From CAWDVK01 sp963805715 (GTDB lineage Bacteria; Actinomycetota; Actinomycetes; Streptosporangiales; Streptosporangiaceae), in the NCBI GenBank assembly GCA_963805715.1, contig CAWDVK010000013.1, positions 186,001 to 250,000 on the forward strand: a DNA stretch of 64,000 bases. Direction: 5' to 3'. Positions 33,452-43,693 of this stretch are shown piece by piece. The position numbers and the translations under genes are program-made. The notes under the pieces are model-generated. The model was not told the origin of the DNA. It was given only the letters and a program-made list of their open reading frames with translations, and searched no databases. How positions within the stretch are numbered: position 1 is the stretch's first letter; each line of letters begins with the position of its first letter.

Positions 33452-34405
33452 GCGCCGCCCGCCGGGCGCACGCGGGACGGACCTGGCGCTCCCGCTGGTA
33501 CCGCAGTAGGGGGACGGGACGGCTGGTTCCGCCGCGGCCGGCGACGACGCGCCTTGCGGAGGGCCGGGCGGTCCTGAACGCGAGAGTCCGGCGAGCCGCC
33601 ATGCGCCACGGCCGCAGGCATGCCGCTGGTCCCGGAAAGTTGCGGCCCCGCCAGGTGCGCAACCCAGGCGGGGCCCGATCCGACAGGAAGGTATCAGGAT
33701 CACTACTGATAATAGCGCACTAGCAACCCATTGTCGTTAGTAAGTAGCGTTCGGTAGCGATCGGTTCCTAGCGGATCATCTCCGGCACAGCGGGCCGCGC
33801 CGGGCCAGGCTGACCGTTAGACCGCGGCCGGCTGGCGCCATTGCTCGACGAAGCGCCGCAGCTGCTGCCGTCCTTGCAGGCCGCATTTGGCGTAGATGTT
33901 GCCGAGGTGGTAACCGGGCCGTGTGAACCGGGCTTTCCGTGCTGGCGGTGTCCTCGCCGCGCTGGTAGATCCGCCCGGCCTCCTCGGGGGGTGCCCCGCT
34001 GCTCCGCCAGCCATCCTGCCAGCCACGCCAGGGCCGACTGCAAGTACGTGACCTGGCCGTTCTCGGCCGCCAGCGCCAGGTGGAAGTAGGCGCGCAGGCC
34101 AAGGGTGAGGGTAGCGCCCCGACATCCGCGAGCTCCGCTGTCCGGCCAGCGAAAAGATCGAGCGGTGTCTGCCGGTCCTGCACACGCCCACCTCGCTCTT
34201 GGCTGTGACGTCGGCAATCCGGACAATGAGAGCGTAGCCGTTGGCAAACCGGCATCCATTCTCGATCTCGGTGGTCCAGAACGCCACGCCTGTGGATACA
34301 AGCGGGGGAACCTTCCTGGGTGAACTGCGGAGTCTCTCTAGGGACTGGGATCTCGACACCGCCGAGAGTGGAATGCATCCGCACATTGAGAAAAGGAGAT
34401 CCACC
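33452..34405. other. Long intergenic region with a degraded regulator
   Basis: 954 bp without an intact gene. At 33690-33775 it is unusually A/T-rich with short repeats (ttagtaagtagcg, ttcggtagcgatcggtt), possibly promoter or operator DNA. 33817-34120 holds a decayed LuxR-type helix-turn-helix. The final 30 bases carry the strong ribosome site of the 1184-aa protein. Confidence 0.5.
33817..34120 (-). pseudogene. Decayed LuxR-type regulator C terminus
   Basis: The minus strand ends with HLGNIYAKCGLQGRQQLRRF followed by VEQWRQPAAV and TAA, like the recognition helix and end of a LuxR HTH (T-H-x-x-N-I-Y-x-K-x-G-x-x-x-R). Immediately upstream the frame is broken and the expected LTPRE...VA.LVA.G part cannot be found in any one frame; only a helical segment (FHLALAAENGQVTYLQSALA) is seen in another frame. 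Low confidence in the full extent. Confidence 0.4.
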
Positions 34406-37400
34406 ATGACCATCCAGTCCCACCCGGCTGCCTCTGCGCCGCGCATGGAGGGGGCGGCGGCTTCGCCGTACACGCCGCCCTTCTCGGTACAGGGCAGCTG
34501 CGTGCTGAGCGAGGATTACTTCCTCACCGATCAGCTGATCATCAACCCTGGCGACCTGGTCCGGCCGTTCATCCAGTCGGACGGCACGGTGGAAGCGCTC
34601 GTCGTGACCGGCGGGAATCTGGGGTACCTGAAGCGCGATCCGGCGGCGACCAGCGGCTGGACGTACGTCTTGCTGAGCGGGGACCCGAACACCTCCATCC
34701 CGAACGAGATCACCGACGTGGCGGTGGGGACGGACGGCAGCGGGAACGTGATGGGCGTCTTCGTCACGCCATCGGGGGATACCGAGCAGCCGGTCATGAT
34801 CGGACCGCTGAACTTCGACACCACGACCGGCACCTGGAGCACGGTCGGTGACGCCGACTTCTGGGTGCAGACCGTCGAGCTGAGCCCGCTGCGGGCCGGG
34901 CTGGATCCCGCCGGGGGCATCCCGTACTTCTACGCGCGGGACACGTCCGGCAACTTCTCGCTGTACCTGCCGTCGGGGGACGGTACCGGCTTCGACGTCG
35001 AGCCGCTGTCGGGCCCGGGCGTCACCGGCATCACCGACGCGTGGGTCATGTGGACCTCGTCGGCGTGGAATGGCGCGGAGTGGGCGGCCGGCATCGTGCT
35101 GGCCGACTCCGGCGGCACCATCACCTGGTACCAGCAAGACGGTCAGTACTCCGTCAGCACCAGCGGGGGCCAGCTGGAGGGCCAGGGCGCGCTGCTGTGG
35201 GTGGGCTGGCCCCCCGCCGGCCTGTCGTGGTCCTCGCCCGGCTACGCCTATCAGGATGCACACGGCGACATCTGGTTTGCCACGCCGGTCAGCGAGACGC
35301 TCGGCCCGGCGGACATCGGATCGGCCGGATCGGCGCTGGGGCCGGACAAGGTCGCCGTGTGGCAGGACGCCGGCCTGTTCAGCTTCGCCATGCTGGTCGG
35401 CGATACCGTCAATGTCGTCACCGAGTACGGCGACCCGGCCGCGGTCCCGCTCAACGTCGCCGGCCCGATCCCGCTGCAGCCGGACGTGACGGCGGTGTAC
35501 AGCGCGCCGGCCGATGCCACGGCGGGCACGCTGTTCGTGGTGCTGGCCGATGCGACCCTGAACGTGCTGGCCAGGGACCCGGCCACGGGCTGGTCGCTGG
35601 TCCCGGTCCAGCAGGACAGTGCCACGCTGCAGGAACTGGACAGCTGGCGGGTGCAGCTGTCGGTCACCGACGCCAACGGCGCCGCGGTGGCGGGCGCGGC
35701 GGTGACCGTCGGCGCCGACCGGCCGGCCGGCACCTGGCAGGCCAGTGGCAGCACGCTGCTGGGGCCGGGCAACCCGGCCACGTTCACCACCAGCTCCTAC
35801 GGCCGGGTCACCTTCGCTACCCCGGCGGTCGAGCTGGACGCCCCCCAGCTGACCGTCCAGGTCGTCTCCGATGACGACGCAGGCGATGACAGCGCCCCGG
35901 CCATGGTCAGCCCGGACGCGGACGTGCACGCGTACCTGGCCGGCGCTGCGCCGCTGAATGACATGGAATCGCTGTCCGGCAGCTCGCTGGTGGCCGCGCG
36001 CAAGGCCGACGGCACCCCGCTGTGCCCGGGGCTGGCCGGCCTGTCCGGCGACGATCAGGCCAACGCGGCGAGCGCGGTGGTCTCGGCGATTAACCAGTGC
36101 GTCAAGGCCGGGCAGGGAGCCACCCCTGGTCCGGACGATGCCAAGTCGTGGACCCTGGACCTGTCCGGAGCCGTGCCCGCCTACACCAGTTCCCCCGCGC
36201 CGGGCGGCGTGCAGGCGCCGCTGCTGGCCGACCCGGACCGGCTGCAGTCGCTGTCCGGCTGGTGGGACACCGTCAAGAACGACGCTGAGTCCTTCTTCCA
36301 CGCCGTGCGGCACGACGCCATCCAGGTCGCGACCTGCACCGCGAACTGGGTCCAGGACGAGGCCACTGGCGCCTGGAACTGGGCCATCAGCCTGGCCGTC
36401 ACCGTGGAGGACGAGATCATCGGCACGGCCGATTACGTGATCACCGACATGAGGTCGGCCATCCACGCCGTCACCGGGTTCTTCCAGAAGCTCGGCGCCG
36501 AGATCGGCGATGTCATCACCTGGCTGCGGCAGAACATCGGCGAGCTGATCCAGCAGGCCGGGCAGAACGCCCAGATGGTCCAGACCTGGCTGACGCAGCT
36601 GCCCCTGACCGTCAATGGCAAGCTGACCGAATTCGGCCAGATAGCGGAGGGTTTCTTCGCGAACCTGGAGGACGCCATCGACCAGAAGATCGACGCGATC
36701 GTGATGCCTGGCGTGGCTCAGGTGACCTTCGGCAGCGCGGTGCCCAGCCCGCCGTCAGGGGCCTTCGACATGGTGAAGTACCTCGGCGGCGTCCAGCACA
36801 ACTGGCTGCTGGACAAGATCGAGTCCTTCTTCGCCAGCGACACCCCGGCCGAGGTGAACGCCGACCTGCAGCAGGCCCTCACCCAGCTGGCCACCGCGCT
36901 GCAGGACGGCCTGCAATTCGTGACCGACATCGGTGCCCTGCTGTGGAACGGGAGCGGGACCGTGAGCGGGCTGAATGACCTGTTCGCGAGCGGCGACTCC
37001 TATAACGGGGGGCAGCTGGCCCAGCTTGTCGCGCTGCTCAAGCAGGCCGTGCACGATCTGCTGGCCTTCGCCGACGCGCTGGTCCAGGCGCTCATCGACC
37101 TGGGCCAGGCCGCCATGAGCCAGCTGAGCGCCATGCTCTCGCACGGGTTCGAGGAGATCCCGCTGGTCGGGCAGGTGCTGAAGCGCTTCGGCGTCGAGAC
37201 CACGATGAACGTCGGACACCTGGTCAGCCTGGTCCTGATGTACCCCGCCACGCTGGCCAGCCGGATCATCAGCGGCTCCGGCAGCACGCTGTTCCCCGCC
37301 GGCACCGGCCAGGACAGCGAGCTCGGGGTGGCCGCGCAGCCGAACTGGGCGTTCGGGCTGGGGCTGTCCGCCGCGATCGGCCAGGGCATCTGGGGGGCCG

Positions 37401-37960
37401 CCGACGCGGTCGGCGACCTGTCCCGGGTCGTGGGCAAGGAGCCGTCCGGCATCATCGGCTGGATCGACATCGCTTCCCCCCTGGTCCTGGCCATCCTGGA
37501 ATGGCCTGGCGCGCCGAACGAGGACGGGAGCACCGCGCCGCCGTTCGCCAACGCCATCGACGGCTCCGGCCCCGACGGCGCGATGATCTGGCCGAACTGG
37601 CTGCTCGGGCTGGTGCCGCCGGTCGTCGGGCTGTGCGGCCAGTTCGCCGACTACCAGCCGCCCGGCCTGGAGGCCGGGGGCGACGCGCCGGAGGAGTGGC
37701 CCGAGATCGGCCAGTACTTCACCATGGCCTCCGCCATCGCATCCACCGTCCTCGGCAGCATCTACAACTTCCAGACCGATCAGTCCGCTGAAACCGAGGC
37801 CGCGGGCATCCTCGGCAACGTCTCCAACATCATCGCCCCGTTCGCCACCAAGGAACTCGCCGAGACCACCGAGGGCGGATCCGAGATCATCAAGTTCTTC
37901 ATCGACTACCTCGGCAACCTGGGCGCCGCGGGCTGCATGGGAGCGGCACTCGAAGCATGA
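34406..37960 (+). CDS. Large orphan protein with beta-rich N terminus and helical C terminus
   Basis: 1184 aa. ATG 34406 has an ideal AAGGAG site. There is no signal peptide. Residues ~25-430 are repetitive beta structure with blade-like motifs (SGWTYVLLSGDPNTSIPNE, FWVQTVELSPLRAGLD, GTITWYQQDGQYSVS), suggesting a beta-propeller or lectin-like domain. Residues ~435-530 look like an Ig-like domain (WRVQLSVTDANGAAVAGAAV). From ~640 the protein is long amphipathic helices (SAIHAVTGFFQKLGAEIGDV, IDQKIDAIVMPGVAQ), and the last 250 residues are moderately hydrophobic. It is more acidic than its neighbours, so it may be exported by a non-Sec route. Function unknown. Confidence 0.75.
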   Translation: MTIQSHPAASAPRMEGAAASPYTPPFSVQGSCVLSEDYFLTDQLIINPGDLVRPFIQSDGTVEALVVTGGNLGYLKRDPAATSGWTYVLLSGDPNTSIPNEITDVAVGTDGSGNVMGVFVTPSGDTEQPVMIGPLNFDTTTGTWSTVGDADFWVQTVELSPLRAGLDPAGGIPYFYARDTSGNFSLYLPSGDGTGFDVEPLSGPGVTGITDAWVMWTSSAWNGAEWAAGIVLADSGGTITWYQQDGQYSVSTSGGQLEGQGALLWVGWPPAGLSWSSPGYAYQDAHGDIWFATPVSETLGPADIGSAGSALGPDKVAVWQDAGLFSFAMLVGDTVNVVTEYGDPAAVPLNVAGPIPLQPDVTAVYSAPADATAGTLFVVLADATLNVLARDPATGWSLVPVQQDSATLQELDSWRVQLSVTDANGAAVAGAAVTVGADRPAGTWQASGSTLLGPGNPATFTTSSYGRVTFATPAVELDAPQLTVQVVSDDDAGDDSAPAMVSPDADVHAYLAGAAPLNDMESLSGSSLVAARKADGTPLCPGLAGLSGDDQANAASAVVSAINQCVKAGQGATPGPDDAKSWTLDLSGAVPAYTSSPAPGGVQAPLLADPDRLQSLSGWWDTVKNDAESFFHAVRHDAIQVATCTANWVQDEATGAWNWAISLAVTVEDEIIGTADYVITDMRSAIHAVTGFFQKLGAEIGDVITWLRQNIGELIQQAGQNAQMVQTWLTQLPLTVNGKLTEFGQIAEGFFANLEDAIDQKIDAIVMPGVAQVTFGSAVPSPPSGAFDMVKYLGGVQHNWLLDKIESFFASDTPAEVNADLQQALTQLATALQDGLQFVTDIGALLWNGSGTVSGLNDLFASGDSYNGGQLAQLVALLKQAVHDLLAFADALVQALIDLGQAAMSQLSAMLSHGFEEIPLVGQVLKRFGVETTMNVGHLVSLVLMYPATLASRIISGSGSTLFPAGTGQDSELGVAAQPNWAFGLGLSAAIGQGIWGAADAVGDLSRVVGKEPSGIIGWIDIASPLVLAILEWPGAPNEDGSTAPPFANAIDGSGPDGAMIWPNWLLGLVPPVVGLCGQFADYQPPGLEAGGDAPEEWPEIGQYFTMASAIASTVLGSIYNFQTDQSAETEAAGILGNVSNIIAPFATKELAETTEGGSEIIKFFIDYLGNLGAAGCMGAALEA

Positions 37961-38044
37961 GGCAATCCGGCGCGGACCACGGCGACCGGTCGGACCTGCA
38001 CCTTCGGGAACCTGGTGCGCTAAGGAGTGCCCGACACTGACACG

Positions 38045-38084
38045 CCGAAGCCGGGCCCGTCCGCAAGGGCGGGCCCGGCTTCGG
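38045..38084. terminator. Strong bidirectional hairpin terminator
   Basis: A perfect 15-bp inverted repeat (ccgaagccgggcccg / cgggcccggcttcgg) around a 10-base loop. It lies 85 bases after the 1184-aa gene's stop and 36 bases after the glnA stop of the opposite strand, so it can serve both convergent genes. There is no long U-tract, which is usual for actinobacteria. Confidence 0.85.
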
Positions 38085-38119
38085 GTCTTGCCTGGGTCCA
38101 ATCAGCGGCACTGATCTCG

Positions 38120-39544
<1,425 letters not shown>

Positions 39545-39617
39545 CAGTTCTCCTCATCGGTGTGCCGCCGCCGGTTGCGCCGGCCGCCCTGCGCGGTTGT
39601 GAGGCTAGTAGCCGGCC

Positions 39618-39655
39618 GTTTCCATGCCATGTCTTCAGTGTTTCGCCCGTGTTAC
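39618..39655 (-). promoter_or_regulatory. Full GlnR box of glnA
   Basis: On the minus strand: GTAAC-acgggc-GAAAC-actgaa-GACAT-ggcatg-GAAAC. This matches gTnAC-n6-GaAAC-n6-gTnAC-n6-GaAAC with correct spacing; only the third element deviates (GACAT). It ends about 73 bases before the glnA start. Confidence 0.85.
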
Positions 39656-39740
39656 GCAGCCCCCCGGCTCGGCCGCCCCCTTGGCCCTCCAGCATGCCAA
39701 ACGGCAGCCAGCCGCCGGTCAGCGCGGTCCGCCCAGCCGA

Positions 39741-39746
39741 TACGGT
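39741..39746 (+). promoter_or_regulatory. Putative -10 element of RDD gene (leaderless)
   Basis: TACGGT six bases before GTG 39753. The divergent glnA promoter shares this intergenic region. Confidence 0.5.
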
Positions 39747-39752
39747 GGTCAT

Positions 39753-40208
39753 GTGAGCGACGGAAACTGGGCGGAGTCGGGTGCGCCCGGCCGGCCCGGC
39801 CAGCCCGGCCCGGCCGCCGAGGACGGCGCCCGGACCTATCCGGGCGAGCGGCTCGGGCTGCCCGAGGAGGGCCCGGGGTCCGTGGCCGCGGTGGGCCGCC
39901 GCATCGGCGCGCTGGTCGTCGACTGGCTGCTCTGCGAGCTCATCGCCACCTGGGCCTTTCACTCGCAGTACTGGACCATCGTGGTGTTCGCCGTAGAGGT
40001 CTACCTCCTGACCGCGCTGACCGGGTTCACGGTTGGCAAGCGGCTGTTCGGGATCAGGGTCGCCCGGCTGGACGGTAAGCCGGTGGGCCTGTTCCGGTCG
40101 GCCGTCCGGACCGTGCTGCTGCTTGCCCTGATCCCGCCGCTGGTGTTCGACCGCGACCTGCGGGGCCTGCACGACAAGGCGGCGAACACCGTTGTCATCC
40201 GGATCTGA
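39753..40208 (+). CDS. RDD-family membrane protein
   Basis: 151 aa. A disordered Gly/Pro N terminus (1-45) is followed by the RDD signature region VGRRIGALVVDWLLCELIA (Arg and Asp residues in helix 1), then two more helices including WTIVVFAVEVYLLTALTG and TVGKRLFGIRVARLDGKPVG, typical of the family. Its place between DUF4191 and glnA is conserved in actinobacteria. Function unknown. The GTG start is supported by the leaderless promoter. The final codons overlap the first of three 15-bp repeats. Confidence 0.9.
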   Translation: MSDGNWAESGAPGRPGQPGPAAEDGARTYPGERLGLPEEGPGSVAAVGRRIGALVVDWLLCELIATWAFHSQYWTIVVFAVEVYLLTALTGFTVGKRLFGIRVARLDGKPVGLFRSAVRTVLLLALIPPLVFDRDLRGLHDKAANTVVIRI

Positions 40209-40238
40209 GTCATCCGGACCTGAGTCATCCGGACCTGA
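40194..40238. repeat. Three tandem 15-bp repeats at RDD gene end
   Basis: gtcatccgga-c/t-ctga at 40194, 40209 and 40224. Each unit contains an in-frame TGA, so the duplication yields three consecutive stop codons after the RDD protein. Confidence 0.9.
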
Positions 40239-40627
40239 GACGGGCCCGGTGGTGATGGGCGCCGGGGCGGCCGGGGCCGTGCTGGCGGCCGCCTCCTGCA
40301 CCGTGTTCCTGGGTCTCGACGGCCCGGCGGCCCGGCGGCAGGCCCGGCGGCCCGGTGCCGGCCCTGCGGCAGGCTGCGGGGCAAGCTGGTGATCAAGCTC
40401 TCCCGCGCAGCAACGTCGATGCGCATCTGCTGCTGAAACAGGCGCAGCAGCTGCGCATCCATGACGTTCCTCACCGGGCCGCGCAGGCGGAAAGCGCAGG
40501 GCGGGGAGCTGAGAGGCGCAGGCACTGAGCTGAGCGGCCGGGAGAACCGGAGGACCGGAGGGCGAGGCCGCGCGCCGCGGCGCGCGGCCGCGTGCCGTGC
40601 CGCGGCGCGAGGCCGCGTGCCGCGGCG
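40209..40627. other. Intergenic region, GC-rich with hairpins
   Basis: 419 bp between convergent genes. It contains the tail of the 15-bp repeats, an imperfect 13-bp hairpin (gcgcatctgctgc ... gcagcagctgcgc, about 40420-40457), and a 60-bp run of GC-only palindromes (ccgcggcgcgcggccgcg type) at 40568-40628 against the DUF4191 stop, which probably ends its transcript. No coding frame is supported. Confidence 0.55.
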
Positions 40628-41344
40628 CTAGCGGATCTTGGGCCGGGGCGGCTTGGGCATCCGGCCGGTGCGCGGGACCGGGCCCTTGGGCATCTGCAGC
40701 GACTGCGGCAGGGCCTTCAGCCGGTAGTTGAGGTCAGCGATGGCCGGTCCCTTGAGGTTGCGCGGCAGCTTCATGATGTGCTTCTGCAGCTGCCGGATGG
40801 GGACCTGCCCCTCCGCGTCGCCCACCTGGATGTCGTAGATCGGGATGTCATAGGCGACGCGGGAGACCCGCTTCTTCTCGGCGGCGAGCAGGCTGCCGAG
40901 CCTGGTCGGCGAGCCCTCCCCGACCAGGACGACGCCCGGCCGGCCGACGGCTCGGTGCACGATGTCCATGTTCCGGTTGGCCGCGATGGCGGGCGTGACC
41001 GTCCAGTTGCCCCGCATGCTCTGCAGGATGGCCGCGGCGGCACCCGGCTGGCCGGCGATGGCCGCGTACTGCGCGGACTGCGCGAACCGGCCGAAAAGGA
41101 TCATCGCGCCCAGGATCCCGAGCAGCACGCCGAGCGGGATGAGGAATCCCGCGGTGCCAGTCAGCAGCCCGACGACAACGCAGATGACGATGATTCCGAG
41201 GCCCGTCCCGGCCACGATCGGCAGCGCCCTGGGGTTGGTCTTGCGGACGATGCCCGCGACCATGCTGAGCTGCTTGAGCCGGCCGGGGGAGTCAGCGTCA
41301 GACGCGGCCTTCTTGGTCGCGGTCGCGCCGGGCTTATTCACCAT
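40628..41344 (-). CDS. DUF4191 integral membrane protein
   Basis: 238 aa: a Lys-rich start, then two membrane helices (LPIVAGTGLGIIVICVVVGL and AGFLIPLGVLLGILGAMIL), a cytosolic RFAQSAQYAAIAGQPGAAAA segment and a C-terminal domain ending in basic Pro-rich sequence. This matches the actinobacterial DUF4191 family, always next to lipA. ATG 41344 lies 7 bases after TATCCT, indicating a leaderless transcript. Function unknown. Confidence 0.92.
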   Translation of the reverse strand: MVNKPGATATKKAASDADSPGRLKQLSMVAGIVRKTNPRALPIVAGTGLGIIVICVVVGLLTGTAGFLIPLGVLLGILGAMILFGRFAQSAQYAAIAGQPGAAAAILQSMRGNWTVTPAIAANRNMDIVHRAVGRPGVVLVGEGSPTRLGSLLAAEKKRVSRVAYDIPIYDIQVGDAEGQVPIRQLQKHIMKLPRNLKGPAIADLNYRLKALPQSLQMPKGPVPRTGRMPKPPRPKIR

Positions 41345-41351
41345 GCACGTG

Positions 41352-41357
41352 AGGATA
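41352..41357 (-). promoter_or_regulatory. Putative -10 element of DUF4191 gene (leaderless)
   Basis: TATCCT seven bases before ATG 41344 on the minus strand. Confidence 0.5.
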
Positions 41358-41402
41358 CGAGCATGGGACACCCTGCGCGAAACGTGCCCCGGGTTAGCGT
41401 GA

Positions 41403-42357
41403 TCACCCGGCCGGCGCGCGTACCTCGGGGGCCTGCGCCCGCTGCTCCATGGCCTGCCGGTACAGCCGGCCCGCGCGGTAGGAGGACCGGACCAGCGGCC
41501 CGGCCATGACGCCGGCGAAGCCGAGCTTCGAGTGCCTCCTCGCCGATCTCGTCGAACTCCGCGGGCGGCACCCACCGCTCAATCGGGTGGTGCCGCGCCG
41601 AGGGCCGCAGGTACTGGGTGATCGTCAGCAGGTCGCACCCGGCGGCGCGCAGGTCCGCCATGGCCTGGCTGATCTCTGGCCGCTCCTCGCCCATGCCGAG
41701 AATCAGGTTGGACTTGGTGACCAGCCCGGCCGCGCGGGCCTGGCCGAGCACGTCCAGCGATCGCTCGTAGCGGAAGCCGGGACGGATCCGCCGGAAGATC
41801 CGGGGGACCGTCTCGATGTTGTGGGCCAGCACCTCGGGAGCCGCGGCGAAGACCTCGGCCAGCTGCTCGGGCCTGGCGTTGAAGTCCGGGATCAGCAGCT
41901 CGACGCCGCAGCCGGCAACGGCCTGGTGGATCTCCCGGCAGGTCTGGGCGTAGAGCCAGGCGCCGCCATCGGCCAGGTCGTCGCGGGCCACGCCGGTCAC
42001 CGTGGCGTAACGCAGGCCCATCGTGGCCACTGACTCAGCCACCCGGCGCGGCTCGTCGGTGTCCAGCGGGCCGGGCTTGCCGGTGGCAATCTGGCAGAAG
42101 TCACAGCGCCGCGTGCACTGGTCGCCGCCGATGAGGAACGTCGCCTCGCGGTCTTCCCAGCACTCGAAGATGTTCGGGCAGCCGGCCTCCTCGCAGACCG
42201 TGTGCAGCCCCTCGCGTCGGACGAGCCGCTTCAGCTCGGTGTACTCGGGCCCGGTGCGGAGCCGCGTCTTGATCCACGGCGGCTTGCGCTCGATGGGAAC
42301 CTGGCTATTGCGAGCCTCCACGCGCAGCATCCTGCGGCCTTCCGGTGCGAGAACCAC
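41403..42357 (-). CDS. lipA: Lipoyl synthase, single-base frameshift near 3' end
   Basis: Radical SAM enzyme inserting two sulfurs into protein-bound octanoate. Both iron-sulfur motifs are intact: auxiliary cluster Cys55/60/66 (CEEAGCPNIFEC) and radical SAM Cys81/85/88 (CTRRCDFC). The frame is correct to EFDEIGEEAL. Near 41529 one extra base shifts it. Removing that base restores KLGFAGVMAGPLVRSSYRAG and a stop at 41403, giving ~317 aa. As read, translation would run to 41338 with an altered tail lacking the conserved Ser of RSSY. Because lipA is normally needed, a read error is likely. TAGTCT lies six bases before the GTG start. Confidence 0.93.
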
Positions 42358-42363
42358 GCGTCC

Positions 42364-42369
42364 AGACTA
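42364..42369 (-). promoter_or_regulatory. Putative -10 element of lipA (leaderless)
   Basis: TAGTCT six bases before GTG 42357 on the minus strand. Confidence 0.5.
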
Positions 42370-42465
42370 ATACCGCCTCCTGGCAAGGCGGCACTTCCGT
42401 TCTGCTGGGCGGCAGGGCTGGCTGGCTGAGGCCAGCCGGGCCGCCCGTCGGCAACCCCGGCCGGG

Positions 42466-43215
42466 TCAGCCGTGCCGGGCCGCCGCAGCTGCCGCAGCGG
42501 CGTCGATGAGCAGCGCCAGGCCGTGCTCGAACGTGGCTTCCAGCCGCCCGGGGTCGGCCATGTCCCGCGCCGCCGGATGGCGGCTGAGGGCGGCGATCCG
42601 CGGGAACCTGCCGGTGCCCAGCTGGCCGGAGATGAACTCCATGACCGCCGCGGCGTGGCCGGGATCAGCGGCCGCCGACCTGGCCTGGACCTCGCCCGCG
42701 CGCAGGACGTGCCCGAACACGTAGTCGTCCACGATGGTCAGCAGGTCAAGCTTGGCCGCCGTGTCCATCGGAGCGCCATCCAGCGCGGCCAGTGACTGCT
42801 CGAAGTGGCGCAGGCCGTTCGGCCCGAACGCGCCGTCCTGGCTCGCGGCGCCCTTCCCCTGCAGCGCCAGCACCGCCCACGGGTGGCGCAGCAGCGCCGC
42901 CCGGGTCCGGCGGGCGATCAGCGCGATCGCATCCCTCCAGTCCGCGGGCAGCTCGCCATCCGGTACCAGCGACTCGCCCATGAGCGCGTCGTCCATCAGC
43001 GCGACCAGATCGTCCTTGGCGCTGACGTAGCGGTACAGGCTCATCGTCCCGGCGCCGAGCTCGGCGGCAATGCGGCGCATCGAGACCGCCTCGAACCCCT
43101 CGGCGTCGGCGATCGCGAGCGCGGCCGTGGCGATCTGCTCGCGGCTGAACCTGGCCTTGCGGGTGCCGGGCTCCGGCCGCGTCCAGATCGGCCGGCTGTC
43201 GGGTGTGGTTGACAC
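42466..43215 (-). CDS. TetR-family regulator with TetR_C-type ligand domain
   Basis: 249 aa from GTG 43215. HTH: FSREQIATAALAIADAEGFE, then VSMRRIAAELGAGTMSLYRY and VSAKDDLVALMDDAL, the classical TetR recognition helix and Y-R-Y-V. The C-terminal domain (WAVLALQGKGA, TIVDDYVFGHVLRAGEV) matches the tetracycline-repressor-like C-terminal class. It is divergent from an operon encoding a Gln/Gly-rich protein and an oxidoreductase. The shared 79-bp gap contains a 13-bp inverted repeat, its probable operator. Confidence 0.93.
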   Translation of the reverse strand: MSTTPDSRPIWTRPEPGTRKARFSREQIATAALAIADAEGFEAVSMRRIAAELGAGTMSLYRYVSAKDDLVALMDDALMGESLVPDGELPADWRDAIALIARRTRAALLRHPWAVLALQGKGAASQDGAFGPNGLRHFEQSLAALDGAPMDTAAKLDLLTIVDDYVFGHVLRAGEVQARSAAADPGHAAAVMEFISGQLGTGRFPRIAALSRHPAARDMADPGRLEATFEHGLALLIDAAAAAAAARHG

Positions 43216-43240
43216 GCGGCCTAGCGTAGCGCTACCTTCT

Positions 43241-43275
43241 GAGTACAGCGTACGCATACTTGGTACGGCGTACTC
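43241..43275. promoter_or_regulatory. Inverted-repeat operator between divergent TetR and MDR operon
   Basis: GAGTACAGCGTAC and GTACGGCGTACTC form a 13-bp inverted repeat with two mismatches, separated by nine bases, midway between the divergent starts at 43215 and 43295. Confidence 0.65.
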
Positions 43276-43294
43276 ATAAGCCTGGAGGCTAGTG

Positions 43295-43693
43295 ATGTCA
43301 CAGCACAGAGCCCGGCTGCTGCACCGGATAGCGGTGGACTGGGCCGCCGATACGTTCGGCTTGCGGACCCCTGACGCTCGCGTGCGGCACGAGGACGCCC
43401 GCTTCCGCGCTAGCGTCCGGGCGGCCGCGCTGCACGAGCGGGCTCAGACCCGCGCCCGCGCTAACGCCGCGCTGCCAGCCCGGCTGCACGCCGGACGCGG
43501 CGAGCCGCGCGTCCTGACTGGCTGGCAGGACCGGATCGGCAGGCTGGCCGGCCGGGGAGCGCGACAGGCCTCCGGCCAGAGCGCGGGCCAGGGAACAGGA
43601 CAGCGGGGCGGCCAGCACATGGGCCAGGGCGGCGGAACGGCCGCCGGCCAGCGCGGGGGACAGGGCGCCGGACCGGGCGGAGCGCGGTCATGA
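43295..43693 (+). CDS. Gln/Gly-rich small protein coupled to oxidoreductase
   Basis: 132 aa, with GGAGG upstream of the ATG. Residues 1-60 are basic and helical (RARLLHRIAVDWAADTFGLR, VRAAALHERAQTRARANAAL). From ~80 on, G-Q-rich degenerate repeats (GQSAGQGTGQRGGQ and so on) dominate. The stop overlaps the next start (ATGA). It is under the control of the divergent TetR. No family is known. Confidence 0.6.
   Translation: MSQHRARLLHRIAVDWAADTFGLRTPDARVRHEDARFRASVRAAALHERAQTRARANAALPARLHAGRGEPRVLTGWQDRIGRLAGRGARQASGQSAGQGTGQRGGQHMGQGGGTAAGQRGGQGAGPGGARS

Noticed and set aside
29678..33703. A 1341-codon open frame on the minus strand
   Set aside because: It is antisense to glnE and the TetR gene. 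Its composition is Arg/Pro/Gly-rich shadow translation, and no domain is seen, while the plus frame is unmistakable GlnE.
33776..36466. An 896-codon open frame on the minus strand
   Set aside because: Mostly antisense to the 1184-aa protein, which has a strong ribosome site and structured protein sequence. The minus translation is low-complexity His/Arg/Gly.
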